This document shows, one piece after another, positions 7,373 through 17,530 of a stretch of 64,000 bases of DNA. The first letter of the stretch is position 1; the number at the start of each line of letters is the position of its first letter. A program made the translations under genes and the position numbers. The stretch comes from a bacterium (GTDB taxonomy: Bacteria; Armatimonadota; Zipacnadia; Zipacnadales; Zipacnadaceae). Under the pieces are notes generated by a model. The model saw nothing but the letters and a program-made list of their open reading frames with translations, was not told the origin of the DNA and did no database searches. The stretch lies in the NCBI GenBank assembly GCA_030603495.1, contig JAUVXR010000013.1, forward strand, positions 1 through 64,000. Direction: 5' to 3'.

Positions 7373-9579
7373 GCGATAGGCCTACGATTTATGCAATCGG
7401 ACTCACTATATTATTGCTCGGAGCGACCGGTGCTGCGAGCGCTGATGAGCAGCTCAAGTTGGATCGCCGTGACTGGGCGGAGGTTGGGCCGGCGCGATCC
7501 GTTGTCGAGATTGTCACGGACTCCGGTACTGACGAGAAACCGGCGTTTCTTATCACACCACAGTCAGCCGCCGGCGCTTGGGCGGTTTCAGAGCCGCTGG
7601 CGGCTGCGATCGGGCCTGTGGCACTCTCGATGCGAGCGCAGCGGCGCTCGGGTAGCGGAGAGTTGGCGGTCAGCCTCGTATCAGACATCCCTGAAAAACC
7701 TGAGCAGATAACGCCGCTGTGGCACCTGGAGTTCAACGACGGCAGGGAGCACAGGGTCGAGTTGGGCCTGGTGCTGCCCGGCAATGAGCCAGTGCGTCTG
7801 GCCATCGGCGCCCCGGGCGGACCAGGCGAGTGGCGAGTCACGGAGATAGAGCTTGCTGAATGGACACCGCCACGCCAGGAAGACGGGCCAACGGCGGAAC
7901 TGCCGCCGGCAACCAGCCTGGAGCCGTTGCCGCTGGGTTGGGAGCCTGAGGGCAGTCTTGATGGACGCTGGCGCAGAGTTGGCGCGGGCAAGGAAATCGT
8001 CGTCGAGGTTGGCGGCCTGAGCATCAGCCTTCCCGCAGAAATAGGGGCGGAGCAGGCCGTGCGGGGGGGTGCAACTGCCTATGTGAGCAACCGTGGCGAC
8101 GCCGAGAAGGAGCTGACCATCAGCCTGCAGGGGCCAACGGGCGCCTATATGCCCACCTTCACGGTGCCCTTTGCTGGTGGTGGCATGACCCGTTTCCGCC
8201 CGCCGGTGCAGATGTTGGTCACCGGCAAGCATTGGATCAAGCTGATCCTCTCTTGCGGCGGCGAGACAGCCGCCATTCCCGTACTGGTGGAGTGCGAAAA
8301 GCGCTATCCTGCGCTGGGCCTGGCTGCTGACTTATCCGCACTGGCCTCAAAAGTGTTGCACCGTGATCAACTGCTCCAGTTCTTTCACGTTCGGCTGCCC
8401 GAGGAGCTGCCCGCCGCCGATACTGTGCGCCAAGTGCTCGGCCCGGAGCCGGGGCAGACAATCCTCGATCTGCCCTTGCTTCGTGATCTATCTGATGTAA
8501 TGACCGGCTATGATTCCCAGCCGGCGAGTCGCCTGATGTCGCTGGTCAGCTTCTACCTCCCCGAGGCTATGGGCGAGCCGTCCGGCAGTGAGATAACAGC
8601 TACGACAGCCGCCGCCGCGACGCAGATCAGAGCCCGTTTCTCCGAGGCCAGCTTCCTCAGCCCGCCACTGCCAGTCGTGACCTCCCCCGAAGGCCTCCAG
8701 CCTGCGGGACGGCTTGCTGAGGCGCTTGAGGCAGGAATGGGTGCAATCGTCAGCGCCGTGGCGGTCAATCTGCCGCGGCCACCGGCAGGTGCCGTGCTCA
8801 TTGAGAGGATTGATGGCCGCCTGCGCCGGGAGCCGGGCTCGTTCTGGGCGGACCTGGATCGCCGTTACGATTTCTATTCGTTGCGCCAAGCGCTGAATAT
8901 GGGCGGGGCACAATTGCCGATGCTGCTGGCTGAGCTGCCCACGACAGCGAGCGGTGATCCGAGGCTCGACGCGCTGATAATCGGTCGCCTGCTTATCAGC
9001 GGCTTCGCCCAGGGCTGTACCGGCGCGACCTTCGGTCCCGAGCTGCTATACCTGCCGCCTGTGCCCTCTGCCGGAGATATCCCGGCTGAGCACCCCGTGC
9101 GCACAGCCCTGCGCGAGCTAAACCGTGAGCTATCCGGAGCCGTGCCCTTGCGCGGTCTGGCTCGTACTGAGGGCTTCTCCGGACGGATTGGCGAGCCCCT
9201 TGTCTATCGCTCGTTCCTGCGGGGCCGCGAAGGCATCGTCTTTATGTGGAACAACACCTCGGTGCCTCTGGATGTCGCTGTTGTACTGCAGGCTCTGCCC
9301 GTGCAGATGCAAGTCCTGCGCCTGGCTTATACGGGCCAGCTTGTCACCCGCAAGTGTCAGGGGTTATTCGCCTTCAGCGAGGAGGCCAAGGAGAACCAGC
9401 AGCAGGCGGTCTACGTGCGAGTCCGACCGCTGGAGATCGTAGGGCTCAGCTTCAGCCTAAGAAACCCTTATGCCGGTTGGCTGGGGGAGCTTGCACCGCG
9501 TCCGCCCCGCAAGAGAGATAACGGACCGAAGTGGCCGAGGGGCGGCGACCTGTGGCGTCCGGGGGAGACGCAGCCTTGA
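7369..9579 (+). CDS. secreted protein of unknown function
   Basis: The gene starts at ATG 7369, overlapping the preceding stop (ATGA), or at ATG 7360 in the same frame; the protein is about 736 aa. A signal peptide is visible (TIYAIGLTILLLGATGAASA, cleavage before DEQ). A beta-rich first half (to ~280) is followed by an alpha/beta half (~350-600) that could be a degenerate barrel, then a final beta domain. I recognise no family signature or catalytic motif. Translational coupling to the GspF-like gene suggests a joint function, for example an exported surface protein, but this is inference. Confidence 0.75.
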   Translation: MSDRPTIYAIGLTILLLGATGAASADEQLKLDRRDWAEVGPARSVVEIVTDSGTDEKPAFLITPQSAAGAWAVSEPLAAAIGPVALSMRAQRRSGSGELAVSLVSDIPEKPEQITPLWHLEFNDGREHRVELGLVLPGNEPVRLAIGAPGGPGEWRVTEIELAEWTPPRQEDGPTAELPPATSLEPLPLGWEPEGSLDGRWRRVGAGKEIVVEVGGLSISLPAEIGAEQAVRGGATAYVSNRGDAEKELTISLQGPTGAYMPTFTVPFAGGGMTRFRPPVQMLVTGKHWIKLILSCGGETAAIPVLVECEKRYPALGLAADLSALASKVLHRDQLLQFFHVRLPEELPAADTVRQVLGPEPGQTILDLPLLRDLSDVMTGYDSQPASRLMSLVSFYLPEAMGEPSGSEITATTAAAATQIRARFSEASFLSPPLPVVTSPEGLQPAGRLAEALEAGMGAIVSAVAVNLPRPPAGAVLIERIDGRLRREPGSFWADLDRRYDFYSLRQALNMGGAQLPMLLAELPTTASGDPRLDALIIGRLLISGFAQGCTGATFGPELLYLPPVPSAGDIPAEHPVRTALRELNRELSGAVPLRGLARTEGFSGRIGEPLVYRSFLRGREGIVFMWNNTSVPLDVAVVLQALPVQMQVLRLAYTGQLVTRKCQGLFAFSEEAKENQQQAVYVRVRPLEIVGLSFSLRNPYAGWLGELAPRPPRKRDNGPKWPRGGDLWRPGETQP

Positions 9580-9587
9580 GAGGGCAG

Positions 9588-11438
9588 CTACCGACTGGCG
9601 GCCTGGGCAATGGCCGCAGCGATCCGCTCAGTAGCCTGTCCGTCCTGGGGTCCCAGGTGCCGGGCGAGAAACTGAGGGCGGCTCGCGGCCAGGTTTTCGC
9701 GCGCAGCAGCATCAGCGAGTAGCGAGTGCATAGCTGGCTCGATGTCCTCATAGCGGTAGACGCCCTGGGCCCCACCATCTTCAGCAAGAGCGAAGCGATC
9801 CCGCTGGCCGGAAAGGTTCACCGTAATCACCGGCTTATCCCGCAGATTGGCCTCGTAGGCCACCGTCGAGTCCCGTGTGACCAGCAGGTCACAGGCCGGG
9901 AGCAGATCGGTGAGCGTATCTTCGCCGTGGGGTATGACCGTAACCGCGTTCGGCCACTGCCGGGCCAGATCCTGATAAATCGTCACGGCCTTCTCTTCGG
10001 GGTGAACCTTGATCAACATCGCCGCATCGGCGGCCTGGCAGGCCTGGGCCGCCGCCTCCAGCCACCACCGTGGCTGAGCGCGCTGCACGTCATACTCATC
10101 GGGCTGCGTTGCGACCAGGACTACGAATCTGCTCTCGCCGGCAAGCTCACTGCGTAGCGCGGCAATCTGTTCGGGCGGCCCGGGCGTACGCGCGTCGTCA
10201 TAGAGGCAGTGCCCGGTCACCTCGACCTCGGTTACCGGATCGAGCAGGTCCGCCAGCAGGTCGGCGGTGTACTCCCCGAAGGCCAAGAATCTGTCCCAGG
10301 GTAGATTCCCGAGCGTGCGGTGATACGGCCCGCGAATGCCGTGTTGGCAGCAAACCGTGGGAATGTCCCGTAGGTGCGCGGTGAGCATCAGCGGGGCAAC
10401 GATATCGGCGTACAGGTGGAAGCCGACAACTGCGCGGGGGGCGAGTTTCTCGATTATCACTCGTGCAGCGCTCAATTGCGCAAGACCTAAAGCGGCCCGG
10501 CCCGCCAGCGTGACCAGCATCCGCCGGCGCAGCAGTGGCGTCAGCCATTCACGGCCGCCAAGCTCATCGCCCGCTGCACCAAGCTGGGCTTGGAAGTGCT
10601 GCCACCACCTTGGCCAAAGTCCCCGGCCAGCGCGAATCAATTTGCTGCCGTAGCAGCGCGGATCGGCATCTACCACCGGTACGTCAGCGCCAGCCAGAGC
10701 ACGGGTCGAGCCGCCGAAGTGCAGGTCGGCGGCGACAGATTTGAGCCCGTGATCATCCGTCAGCCGTTCCGCCACGCGGGCGATTATCGGTGCCGCGGTC
10801 GCGCCCACCGCCAGGAACAACACGTCGCAGTCGTCGGCAGAGATACGCTCGAGCCCGGTGGCAGTCGGGCTACCATACGAATTCAACGCGCCCAGCAGCG
10901 CCTGCCCGTGACTCAGCATAGGCAGGGCCAGATTCCGCACACTGCGCCACAAGCCACTGGGCGTAGTGCGTAGGGGCACCCGAGCTTCCCGAGCCGCCGC
11001 GGCCACCGCCTCGTACGCCCCAGTCCGCTCCCGCCACCAGGCGCTGTCACGCTTTTCATGCAGTGCCGCCAGTTGGCCACCCGAGGCCAGGGCCTGGCGG
11101 GCGATCTGGTGGTTGACGATTGCCGGCACCACCGAGAAGCGGGCGAACTGGTCACGGTAGCAATCCCAGAAGCTGGGCATTTGTGGTGCGGGTGGTTCGC
11201 GCAGTTCGGGGGGTAGGTAGCTGCCGAGTTGGGTGGCTACCGCGCGGGCTTGCGCGCAGAAGTCGCCCAGAGACGGGCGCAGGCTTTCGAGCAGGGGATG
11301 GCGGCTGAGTTCAAGCTCGCGCACGTCCGCGACCAGCGACACAATCGTCTCATCCGCTTGCGCCTTGCGTAAGCGCACTCCCGGCCCGAGAAAGGTTACC
11401 TGGCGACGTGACTGCTCCATACTCGGCCAATTCGCCAC
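9588..11438 (-). CDS. GT-B-fold glycosyltransferase or epimerase-like protein
   Basis: The 616-aa soluble protein has a C-terminal half resembling GT-B enzymes of the UDP-GlcNAc 2-epimerase/CDP-glycerol transferase group: VVGFHLYADIVAP, a QHG motif (TVCCQHGIRGP), then FLAFGEYTADLL, VEVTGHCLYD, LIKVHPEEK, and LLPACDLLVTRDSTVAYEA with the Asp/Ser-Thr cluster typical of the nucleotide-sugar site. The N-terminal ~300 residues are not recognised. The start at GTG 11438 is uncertain; ATG 11420 is an alternative. It converges on the secreted-protein gene with only 8 bp between stops. A role in surface polysaccharide synthesis is likely but the donor and acceptor cannot be read. Confidence 0.65.
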   Translation of the reverse strand: MANWPSMEQSRRQVTFLGPGVRLRKAQADETIVSLVADVRELELSRHPLLESLRPSLGDFCAQARAVATQLGSYLPPELREPPAPQMPSFWDCYRDQFARFSVVPAIVNHQIARQALASGGQLAALHEKRDSAWWRERTGAYEAVAAAAREARVPLRTTPSGLWRSVRNLALPMLSHGQALLGALNSYGSPTATGLERISADDCDVLFLAVGATAAPIIARVAERLTDDHGLKSVAADLHFGGSTRALAGADVPVVDADPRCYGSKLIRAGRGLWPRWWQHFQAQLGAAGDELGGREWLTPLLRRRMLVTLAGRAALGLAQLSAARVIIEKLAPRAVVGFHLYADIVAPLMLTAHLRDIPTVCCQHGIRGPYHRTLGNLPWDRFLAFGEYTADLLADLLDPVTEVEVTGHCLYDDARTPGPPEQIAALRSELAGESRFVVLVATQPDEYDVQRAQPRWWLEAAAQACQAADAAMLIKVHPEEKAVTIYQDLARQWPNAVTVIPHGEDTLTDLLPACDLLVTRDSTVAYEANLRDKPVITVNLSGQRDRFALAEDGGAQGVYRYEDIEPAMHSLLADAAARENLAASRPQFLARHLGPQDGQATERIAAAIAQAASR

Positions 11439-11577
11439 CGGCCCACGCCAGGCCTTCCCGTCAACGGCCTGAGCAGCCCGGGACGGGAGGTTTGCTGTTC
11501 ACTTCACATAAGAACAGCAGAGGGCGAAATTATTCACTCATCGGTGTAAGTTGAATTCAAAAGTCTTTGCGGAGGGG

Positions 11578-11616
11578 TGTGGGGAAGCCACTTTCTACAG
11601 AAAGGGGTTCCCCACA
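11578..11616 (-). terminator. terminator-like hairpin downstream of the isomerase-like gene
   Basis: TGTGGGGAA (11578-11586) is complementary to TTCCCCACA (11608-11616), with a second inner stem between CTTTC and GAAAG. It lies just past the stop at 11638 on the minus strand. The T-rich tract is displaced by several bases, so efficiency is uncertain. Confidence 0.45.
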
Positions 11617-11637
11617 ATGCCGTTGCGGTTCGCTTCC

Positions 11638-12633
11638 CTAAACCGTCAGCGTGATGCCCTCTGCGGGCACGAACTGGCGGAGGTAGTCGTGGGATTCGGC
11701 CAGCTCGCGCAGGAGATTGTCCTCGCTCTTGGTGGAGCTGGGGATGACCTCCAGGATCAGCATGTTGCGGTTGACCGGTTCCATTACTCCCGAGACCGGG
11801 CTGGACTCCCAGTTTTCGTGGGCGTACTCGATAGCCTCCATCAGCCGGTCCATCTCCACTTTGCCCTTTTCATTGTACTCGGCGGTGAAGGGCCAATGGG
11901 CGCTAGCCTCCGGCGTGGTCTGCTGGAGGTGGATAACCTCGGCGAAGGGGGCGAACTGGCGGGTCCACTCCAGATAATCCAGGTCCGCGCCCGACATCCC
12001 GTACTGCTGGCCGGCCTGGTGGCCGACATCCAGCGTCAGGTAGATCGGCACACCGTCGCTGTCGGCGTTACAGGCGATGAGGAACTGCTCGGTTTGCTCG
12101 AGCGTACAGGGCACCTCGGAGGGGGTATACATCTGCTCGACGGAGATGCTTACCAGTCCCTTCTCCTTGGCGACGACCGCCATCTCGCGCCAGGTGGCAT
12201 ACAGCAGCGCGATCCTCTTATTGGTCTCCTCGGGGTCCGCGAGGACTTCCACCGACAGCGCGTCCACGTGCCCGCCCCAACGCCCGCAGCCCATCTCGCG
12301 GGTCAGGTCCATCATCTCTATCAGCCACTGCTTCATCCGTTCGCGCGGCTCTGGGCGGCTGTGCGACCAACTATGCCAACGGTGGGTGGCCATCCCGGTA
12401 TAGGTGTCGAAGATCTCCACGCCATAGTGCTCGGCGGCGCGCTTGACATCGCGGGCCATTTCCATGGTGAATTCCCTGGGCCCCATGAAGAACGGGTCAA
12501 TGTGGTCGCAGCAGTATTCGTGGACAGTGAAGCCCAGTTCTTTGGTGATGCGAATAACATTCTCAGGATTCTCCCAGCGGCGCGTAGCAAAAGCGCCGTC
12601 CAGTCCGAGTTGTAACTCTACTTCACGCGACAT
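11638..12633 (-). CDS. xylose-isomerase-like TIM-barrel protein (sugar isomerase/epimerase)
   Basis: This 331-aa protein reads as an AP-endonuclease-2/xylose-isomerase-like TIM barrel. Metal-ligand candidates follow the family order: GGHVDAL around residue 120, SVEQMYTPSE (Glu ~165), LTLDVGHQAG (Asp-x-x-His ~202), HLQQTTPE (~235) and GVMEPVNRN (Glu ~287). Enzymes of this fold interconvert ketoses and aldoses or epimerise them; the substrate cannot be deduced. GGAGG sits 7-8 nt before ATG 12633, a strong ribosome site. It is monocistronic, with a terminator-like hairpin behind it. Confidence 0.75.
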   Translation of the reverse strand: MSREVELQLGLDGAFATRRWENPENVIRITKELGFTVHEYCCDHIDPFFMGPREFTMEMARDVKRAAEHYGVEIFDTYTGMATHRWHSWSHSRPEPRERMKQWLIEMMDLTREMGCGRWGGHVDALSVEVLADPEETNKRIALLYATWREMAVVAKEKGLVSISVEQMYTPSEVPCTLEQTEQFLIACNADSDGVPIYLTLDVGHQAGQQYGMSGADLDYLEWTRQFAPFAEVIHLQQTTPEASAHWPFTAEYNEKGKVEMDRLMEAIEYAHENWESSPVSGVMEPVNRNMLILEVIPSSTKSEDNLLRELAESHDYLRQFVPAEGITLTV

Positions 12634-12792
12634 AGTGTCCTCCAGGTATTAGGGTTGGAGCGAATAGGGCCGGATAACTCACCACTAACATTTCTCTGTA
12701 GCCCAGATAATAACCTCCGCTACAGTAGCCTCGGCCCAGAGGGCAGAGACAGCTAAGCAGATAGAACAGCGCCTGGGCAGGTGAGGCGAATA

Positions 12793-14103
12793 CTACAAGA
12801 GTTGCCGCGCCTTGATGGCGAGATAGCGGTTGACCGTGGCGACGGTGAGCTGCTCGGGGAGGGCGTCCACGATGCGGGCGCCCCGCTGGCGCAGCGCCAG
12901 GAGCGCCTCACGTCGGTCGCGCAGCAGGCCCGCTGCTACGGCCCTCTGGTAGACAGTGGCTGCCGCATCGGGTCTGGCCTCAACCGTCTGCTCCAGGTGC
13001 GGGTCGCGGATGGTCACGACCAGGGGGAGGTGCTGGGGGTAGAGAGCGGCGCTGTGGGCGAGAAGCTGTTGCGAGGCTTCCTTGTCAATGATGTCGGTGA
13101 AGATGACCACCAAGGAGCGCTTGCGACTGCGGCTCTGCAGCATCATCAGGGCCGCGCCGTAGTCGGGCTCCGTCATCGTCGGCTGGACGGCGTAAAGCTG
13201 ATCAGCGAGGCGACCGATCTGCGCCGTGCCCTTGCGTGGGGGTACGAAGGCCTGCACCGTATCGGCGAAGACCATCATCCCGACCGCATCGTCCTGACGG
13301 GTAGCCACGTAGGCCAGCATCAGTGCGGCGTTGATAGCGTAATCGAGCTTCGACATACCGTCAAGCTGGGCGCACATCATCCGGCCTGCGTCAATCATCA
13401 TGATCAAGTTCTGGCTGCGCTCGATCTGGTAGTTGCGCGTGATCGGCTTGCTGCGCCGGGCGCTGGCCTTCCAATCAATGTCACCGAAGTCGTCGTCGGG
13501 GACGTAGTCGCGCAGGCTCTCAAACTCGGTGCCCTCGCCTAGTCGCCGCAGCAGCCGGAAGCCGGGCTGCTGGAGGTGGGCCTTGCGGGCCAGCAACTCA
13601 TAGCGATGGACCTGCAGCAGGTCGGGGTAGACGCTGATCTCCTGTTGGGCGGGTATGCGGCGTTGCCACCAGCTCAACGCCAGCCACGAACGCCCGCGCA
13701 GGTGAATATCGCCGAACTGGTAGTCGCCCCGGGCTTGGGGGACAGTCTCATAGGCAACGCGTCGGGTCTCGAAGGCAGCTAGTTTCAGGCTGTGCTGGCG
13801 CTGGGGAGTGTGGAAGGCGACGGGGGGGTCATCTTTGACTACCAGGCGCAACTCCCGGTCGCTGCGGCTGTACAGTTCGATCTCCACCCGGTTTTGCGTG
13901 CCCAGCGATAGCTTCTGGCCCACCCGCCGGTAGGCCTCGACTGTGCTCGCACGGCGTGAGAGTAAATTATCGGCAATTGCCGCTACTACTACGGCCAGGA
14001 TCCACGCCCACCCCAGACCGGCCAAGAACGGGAAGAACTCCGCCGCTACGATCAGGGCGGGTCCGATGAGCATAATTGCCAGGCCCAAGGGCGTAAGAAT
14101 CAT
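12793..14103 (-). CDS. DUF58 domain membrane-associated protein
   Basis: The 436-aa protein has two N-terminal membrane helices (about 5-25 and 30-45), a beta-rich segment and then the DUF58 block: FESLRDYVPDDDFGDIDWKA (about 180-199), followed by a vWA-like part with MMIDAGRMM and VIFTDIID. DUF58 proteins are normally encoded beside MoxR ATPases, as here (27 bp downstream of the moxR-like stop). They are thought to act with the ATPase in maturation or assembly of envelope complexes, but no biochemical role is settled. It is the last gene of the operon starting at 17130. Confidence 0.85.
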   Translation of the reverse strand: MILTPLGLAIMLIGPALIVAAEFFPFLAGLGWAWILAVVVAAIADNLLSRRASTVEAYRRVGQKLSLGTQNRVEIELYSRSDRELRLVVKDDPPVAFHTPQRQHSLKLAAFETRRVAYETVPQARGDYQFGDIHLRGRSWLALSWWQRRIPAQQEISVYPDLLQVHRYELLARKAHLQQPGFRLLRRLGEGTEFESLRDYVPDDDFGDIDWKASARRSKPITRNYQIERSQNLIMMIDAGRMMCAQLDGMSKLDYAINAALMLAYVATRQDDAVGMMVFADTVQAFVPPRKGTAQIGRLADQLYAVQPTMTEPDYGAALMMLQSRSRKRSLVVIFTDIIDKEASQQLLAHSAALYPQHLPLVVTIRDPHLEQTVEARPDAAATVYQRAVAAGLLRDRREALLALRQRGARIVDALPEQLTVATVNRYLAIKARQLL

Positions 14104-14130
14104 CGTGAGTAGCTCAACTTGTTTGATTGC

Positions 14131-15073
<943 letters not shown>

Positions 15074-15102
<29 letters not shown>

Positions 15103-16375
15103 CAGTGAGGGCCTCCTCGAATTGGGCGATTCTGTGCACCAGCCGCAGCATCTCTGCCTCGGAGAATCTGGTGTCTGGGTCAATAGACTGTAGTTCGGTA
15201 AGCAGTTGACTTAAGGTAGCAGCATCTATATCGGCAGCACGAGCTACAGCCCGGGCCAGCTCCTCGGCAGGAGCGGCCGGCCCCAGGCCAGTTAGCGCCG
15301 TCAGGCGGGACTCAAAGCGGCGGGCAATCATTGTCAGCGCTGCGCCGGTGGCCTGGGCACCTTCGTAGAGGCCGGCAAAGGCCTCTACGTGCTCAGCCAG
15401 CGAGCGTCGCGGCTCCGGGGAGAGCGGCACTGGTTGCCCAAAGCGCCAGAAGCTGCCGGACAGGTATATCGCCAGGCAAAGAAGTATCGCCCAGATTGCT
15501 GCAAAGACCGAAGCGCCCGGCAAACGCTCACCCTCGAAGGGCCGCCCCCGCCGACCGTGATGGTATTCGTCGAAGTAGATGGTTGCGGGCGCACCCCGCG
15601 CGTATATCAGATTCATCGCCAGAACAGCGTTATCCGCCTGGCCGATCTGCCCGTTGCCCAGGATATCGGCGTCGCTGAGCACGTCAATCATGCCCGTACC
15701 CACCTTCAGGCGCATCACCAGCACCCCGGCGTCATCGTCCAGCAGCGGGGTCCGTTCGTCTGCTTCGACCGGCGAAATCGCCGGGAGCTTGTGCTCATCT
15801 TGCACCAGCTTACGTAGATGATCGGCCAGTTCCGTGGACGATTTGGCGACCGCCAGGCGAGAGGAAGAACTGACGGATAGTTCTTCCACCTGACACCCTA
15901 TGCGTGCCCCGGGCACTGACTTGACCCGGACGGTCTCCGGGCAAGCCCCCTTGGATTCGGCGACCAGCCCGAGATAGCCCAGAAGTACGTGATTAGCGTT
16001 GAGGTGCCCGTAGGCTGGATTATAGCCTACCGCGCTGTCCGTGTCAGTGGCCACTAGGAGGCGGCCGCCGCTTTTCACCCATTCCATCACAGCTTCGATT
16101 TCATGCTTCTGCGGGCCGGAACCGGGATCGAATACGCACAGTAGGCTGCTGGGCTCAGCCTCGAGCTCATCCCAGGGACGGCGATACTGCTCGGTGGTAA
16201 GCCCATTGCGCTCGCACAGCTCGCGCAGCGCCTTGGTGCCCCACTGGTTAGTGCGAAAGCTGGCGTGGTCCGCGGTAGGGTCGTAGGTGGGCGACCGCCA
16301 GGCGAGGTATACCAGCAGGAGCGTGAAGAATGCTATCAGGCCCAGGATGACAACTGTCGGTCGCCAGTAGCGCAT
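15074..16375 (-). CDS. DUF4350-containing membrane protein
   Basis: The 433-aa protein has an N-terminal membrane helix (about 8-27), a periplasmic or extracellular alpha/beta domain, a second helix near residues 285-305 and a cytoplasmic C-terminal helical region. The N-terminal layout (TNQWGTKALRELCERNG followed by LLCVFDPG and GGRLLVATD) is that of the DUF4350 family, found next to MoxR/DUF58 genes in many bacteria. Position between the DUF4129 and MoxR genes (2 bp and overlap) indicates one membrane complex. No catalytic motif is visible. Confidence 0.8.
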
Positions 16376-16377
16376 TG

Positions 16378-17130
16378 TTAACCACCCGCCTCCTGCCAGA
16401 GCTCGTCGGCGAGGGCGTCAAGCTCGTGATAGGCAGCGGCCGCCAGCGGCCGCCGGCCGTAGCTGATCCCGTCCACCGCCCGGGTCAGCGGAGCCAGTAG
16501 GCGGAACAGTTTGGGCTGGGGGCGCACGGTCTGGAGGTACTCGCCGTTGGTCAGCCCGGGACGGTAGCGCACGTGACCCTGGCGTTCGAGCCGCCGCAAG
16601 CAGGCCTGATACAGCGATAGCAGAGCAGCAGCAAACTTGCCCTGCCCCGCGAGCCTCGCGGCTTGGCGGCGCAGCTCGCCCGGGGAGGTCATAGGCATCA
16701 GCTCGGGTTCGGCCCGCTCCCGGCGCTTGCGGCGCTTGGGGCCGAAGGCACTGCGGATTGTCACGAGGATGTGGTACAGTAGCAAGGATGCAGCCGCCGT
16801 CAGACCGACAACGAGGAGCCAATAGGCAAACGGCCTGGTGGCGTAGAGGTGCTGCAGCGCTGGGTTGTCAAAGATTGCCCGCAGCAGGCGTATCACGAAC
16901 TCAAGTGCGCGGTCCATGAGCCGGGCCAACCAGATAGGCTCTTCGGTCTGGTATTCGGGCTGGCTGAGGATACTTGCGACCTGCTCACGAATCACCGACT
17001 CGGCTGGACGGTCCGCAGGCCCGCCCTGCGCCAGGCCCGTTCGAGGTAGCCCCTCGATTATTCCTACCCCGAGCAGAAGAACAACCCCGAGCCGCAGCAG
17101 ACGTATGTTGGATGCCCCATAGCTGGTCAT
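16378..17130 (-). CDS. DUF4129-containing membrane protein, first gene of the MoxR operon
   Basis: The C-terminal ~100 residues (GELRRQAARLAGQGKFAAAL...YRPGLTNGEYLQTVR...YG) match the DUF4129 pattern usual for MoxR-linked operons. The N-terminus contains a signal-peptide-like helix (LLRLGVVLLLGVGIIEGL) and there is a central membrane helix. The frame stays open to 17268, but that extension runs into the leader terminator. ATG 17130 (about 250 aa) puts the signal sequence at the N-terminus and is preferred; ATG 17172 is possible. The gene follows a structured leader and its stop lies 2 bp before the next start. Confidence 0.75.
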   Translation of the reverse strand: MTSYGASNIRLLRLGVVLLLGVGIIEGLPRTGLAQGGPADRPAESVIREQVASILSQPEYQTEEPIWLARLMDRALEFVIRLLRAIFDNPALQHLYATRPFAYWLLVVGLTAAASLLLYHILVTIRSAFGPKRRKRRERAEPELMPMTSPGELRRQAARLAGQGKFAAALLSLYQACLRRLERQGHVRYRPGLTNGEYLQTVRPQPKLFRLLAPLTRAVDGISYGRRPLAAAAYHELDALADELWQEAGG

Positions 17131-17354
17131 TAGATAAGACCCGGTATCGGCGATTCGACTGGGTGTATGCATGCAACGATTTCGCCTTAGGGGTTGCTTC
17201 TCCCTGCCTGATGGGTCACTTGTGAGCGGGCAAAGAAATATCCCCTGCTGCTCTATAGCAGGGGACATCTCTAACCCGGCTTTTAGCCGAGGGGGGAGCT
17301 AAGTTGTTCTCCGCGGCAAATGAGCCGCAAACTCTACGTTTGTGTTCCGACTTT
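17131..17354 (-). promoter_or_regulatory. structured leader with attenuator in front of the MoxR operon
   Basis: From the inferred start point near 17354, the roughly 220-nt leader folds into consecutive hairpins: CAAAC/GTTTG (17342-17328), GCGGC/GCCGC (17328-17313), GGAG/CTCC (17312-17295), CGGC/GCCG (17289-17277), then a strong terminator (17265-17241). Hairpins followed by a terminator before the start codon is the layout of a riboswitch or other attenuator. The sequence does not match the riboswitch consensus motifs I know (c-di-AMP, c-di-GMP, TPP, SAM, cobalamin, glycine and others). The ligand, if any, is unknown. Confidence 0.5.
17231..17265 (-). terminator. intrinsic terminator inside the MoxR operon leader
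   Basis: Read on the minus strand, a 9-bp stem (TCCCCTGCT with AGCAGGGGA, 17265-17257 and 17249-17241) closes a 7-nt loop and is followed by TATTTCTTT. It lies between the promoter and the first start codon, so read-through must be regulated or partial. Confidence 0.7.
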
Positions 17355-17360
17355 GGCCAT

Positions 17361-17389
17361 AGTATAGCAGATATGTGACATTATGTCAA
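17361..17389 (-). promoter_or_regulatory. sigma-70-type promoter of the DUF4129-DUF4350-MoxR-DUF58 operon
   Basis: On the minus strand TTGACA (17389-17384) and TATACT (17366-17361) are separated by 17 bp, a near-perfect match. The start point is expected near 17354. Confidence 0.75.
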
Positions 17390-17530
17390 GACCATTCGCA
17401 GTTTCTTCGAAAACTTTTCTACATGACCAGGGGGAGGATATTAGGCTTCTAAGAAGAAAGATCCTGCAGGTGGTCAATGACCCTAGCGTAATCCTGGGTT
17501 ACCAGGCAAAATGCTGACAAGGACGAGTGG

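Noticed and set aside
11551-12615. A 354-codon plus-strand frame across the isomerase-like gene
   Set aside because: The minus-strand frame has a GGAGG site and TIM-barrel motifs. The plus frame is its shadow.
17131-17353. Considered a c-di-AMP (ydaO), c-di-GMP or TPP riboswitch for the MoxR operon leader
   Set aside because: None of the conserved core sequences of these classes is present, so only an unassigned attenuator is claimed.
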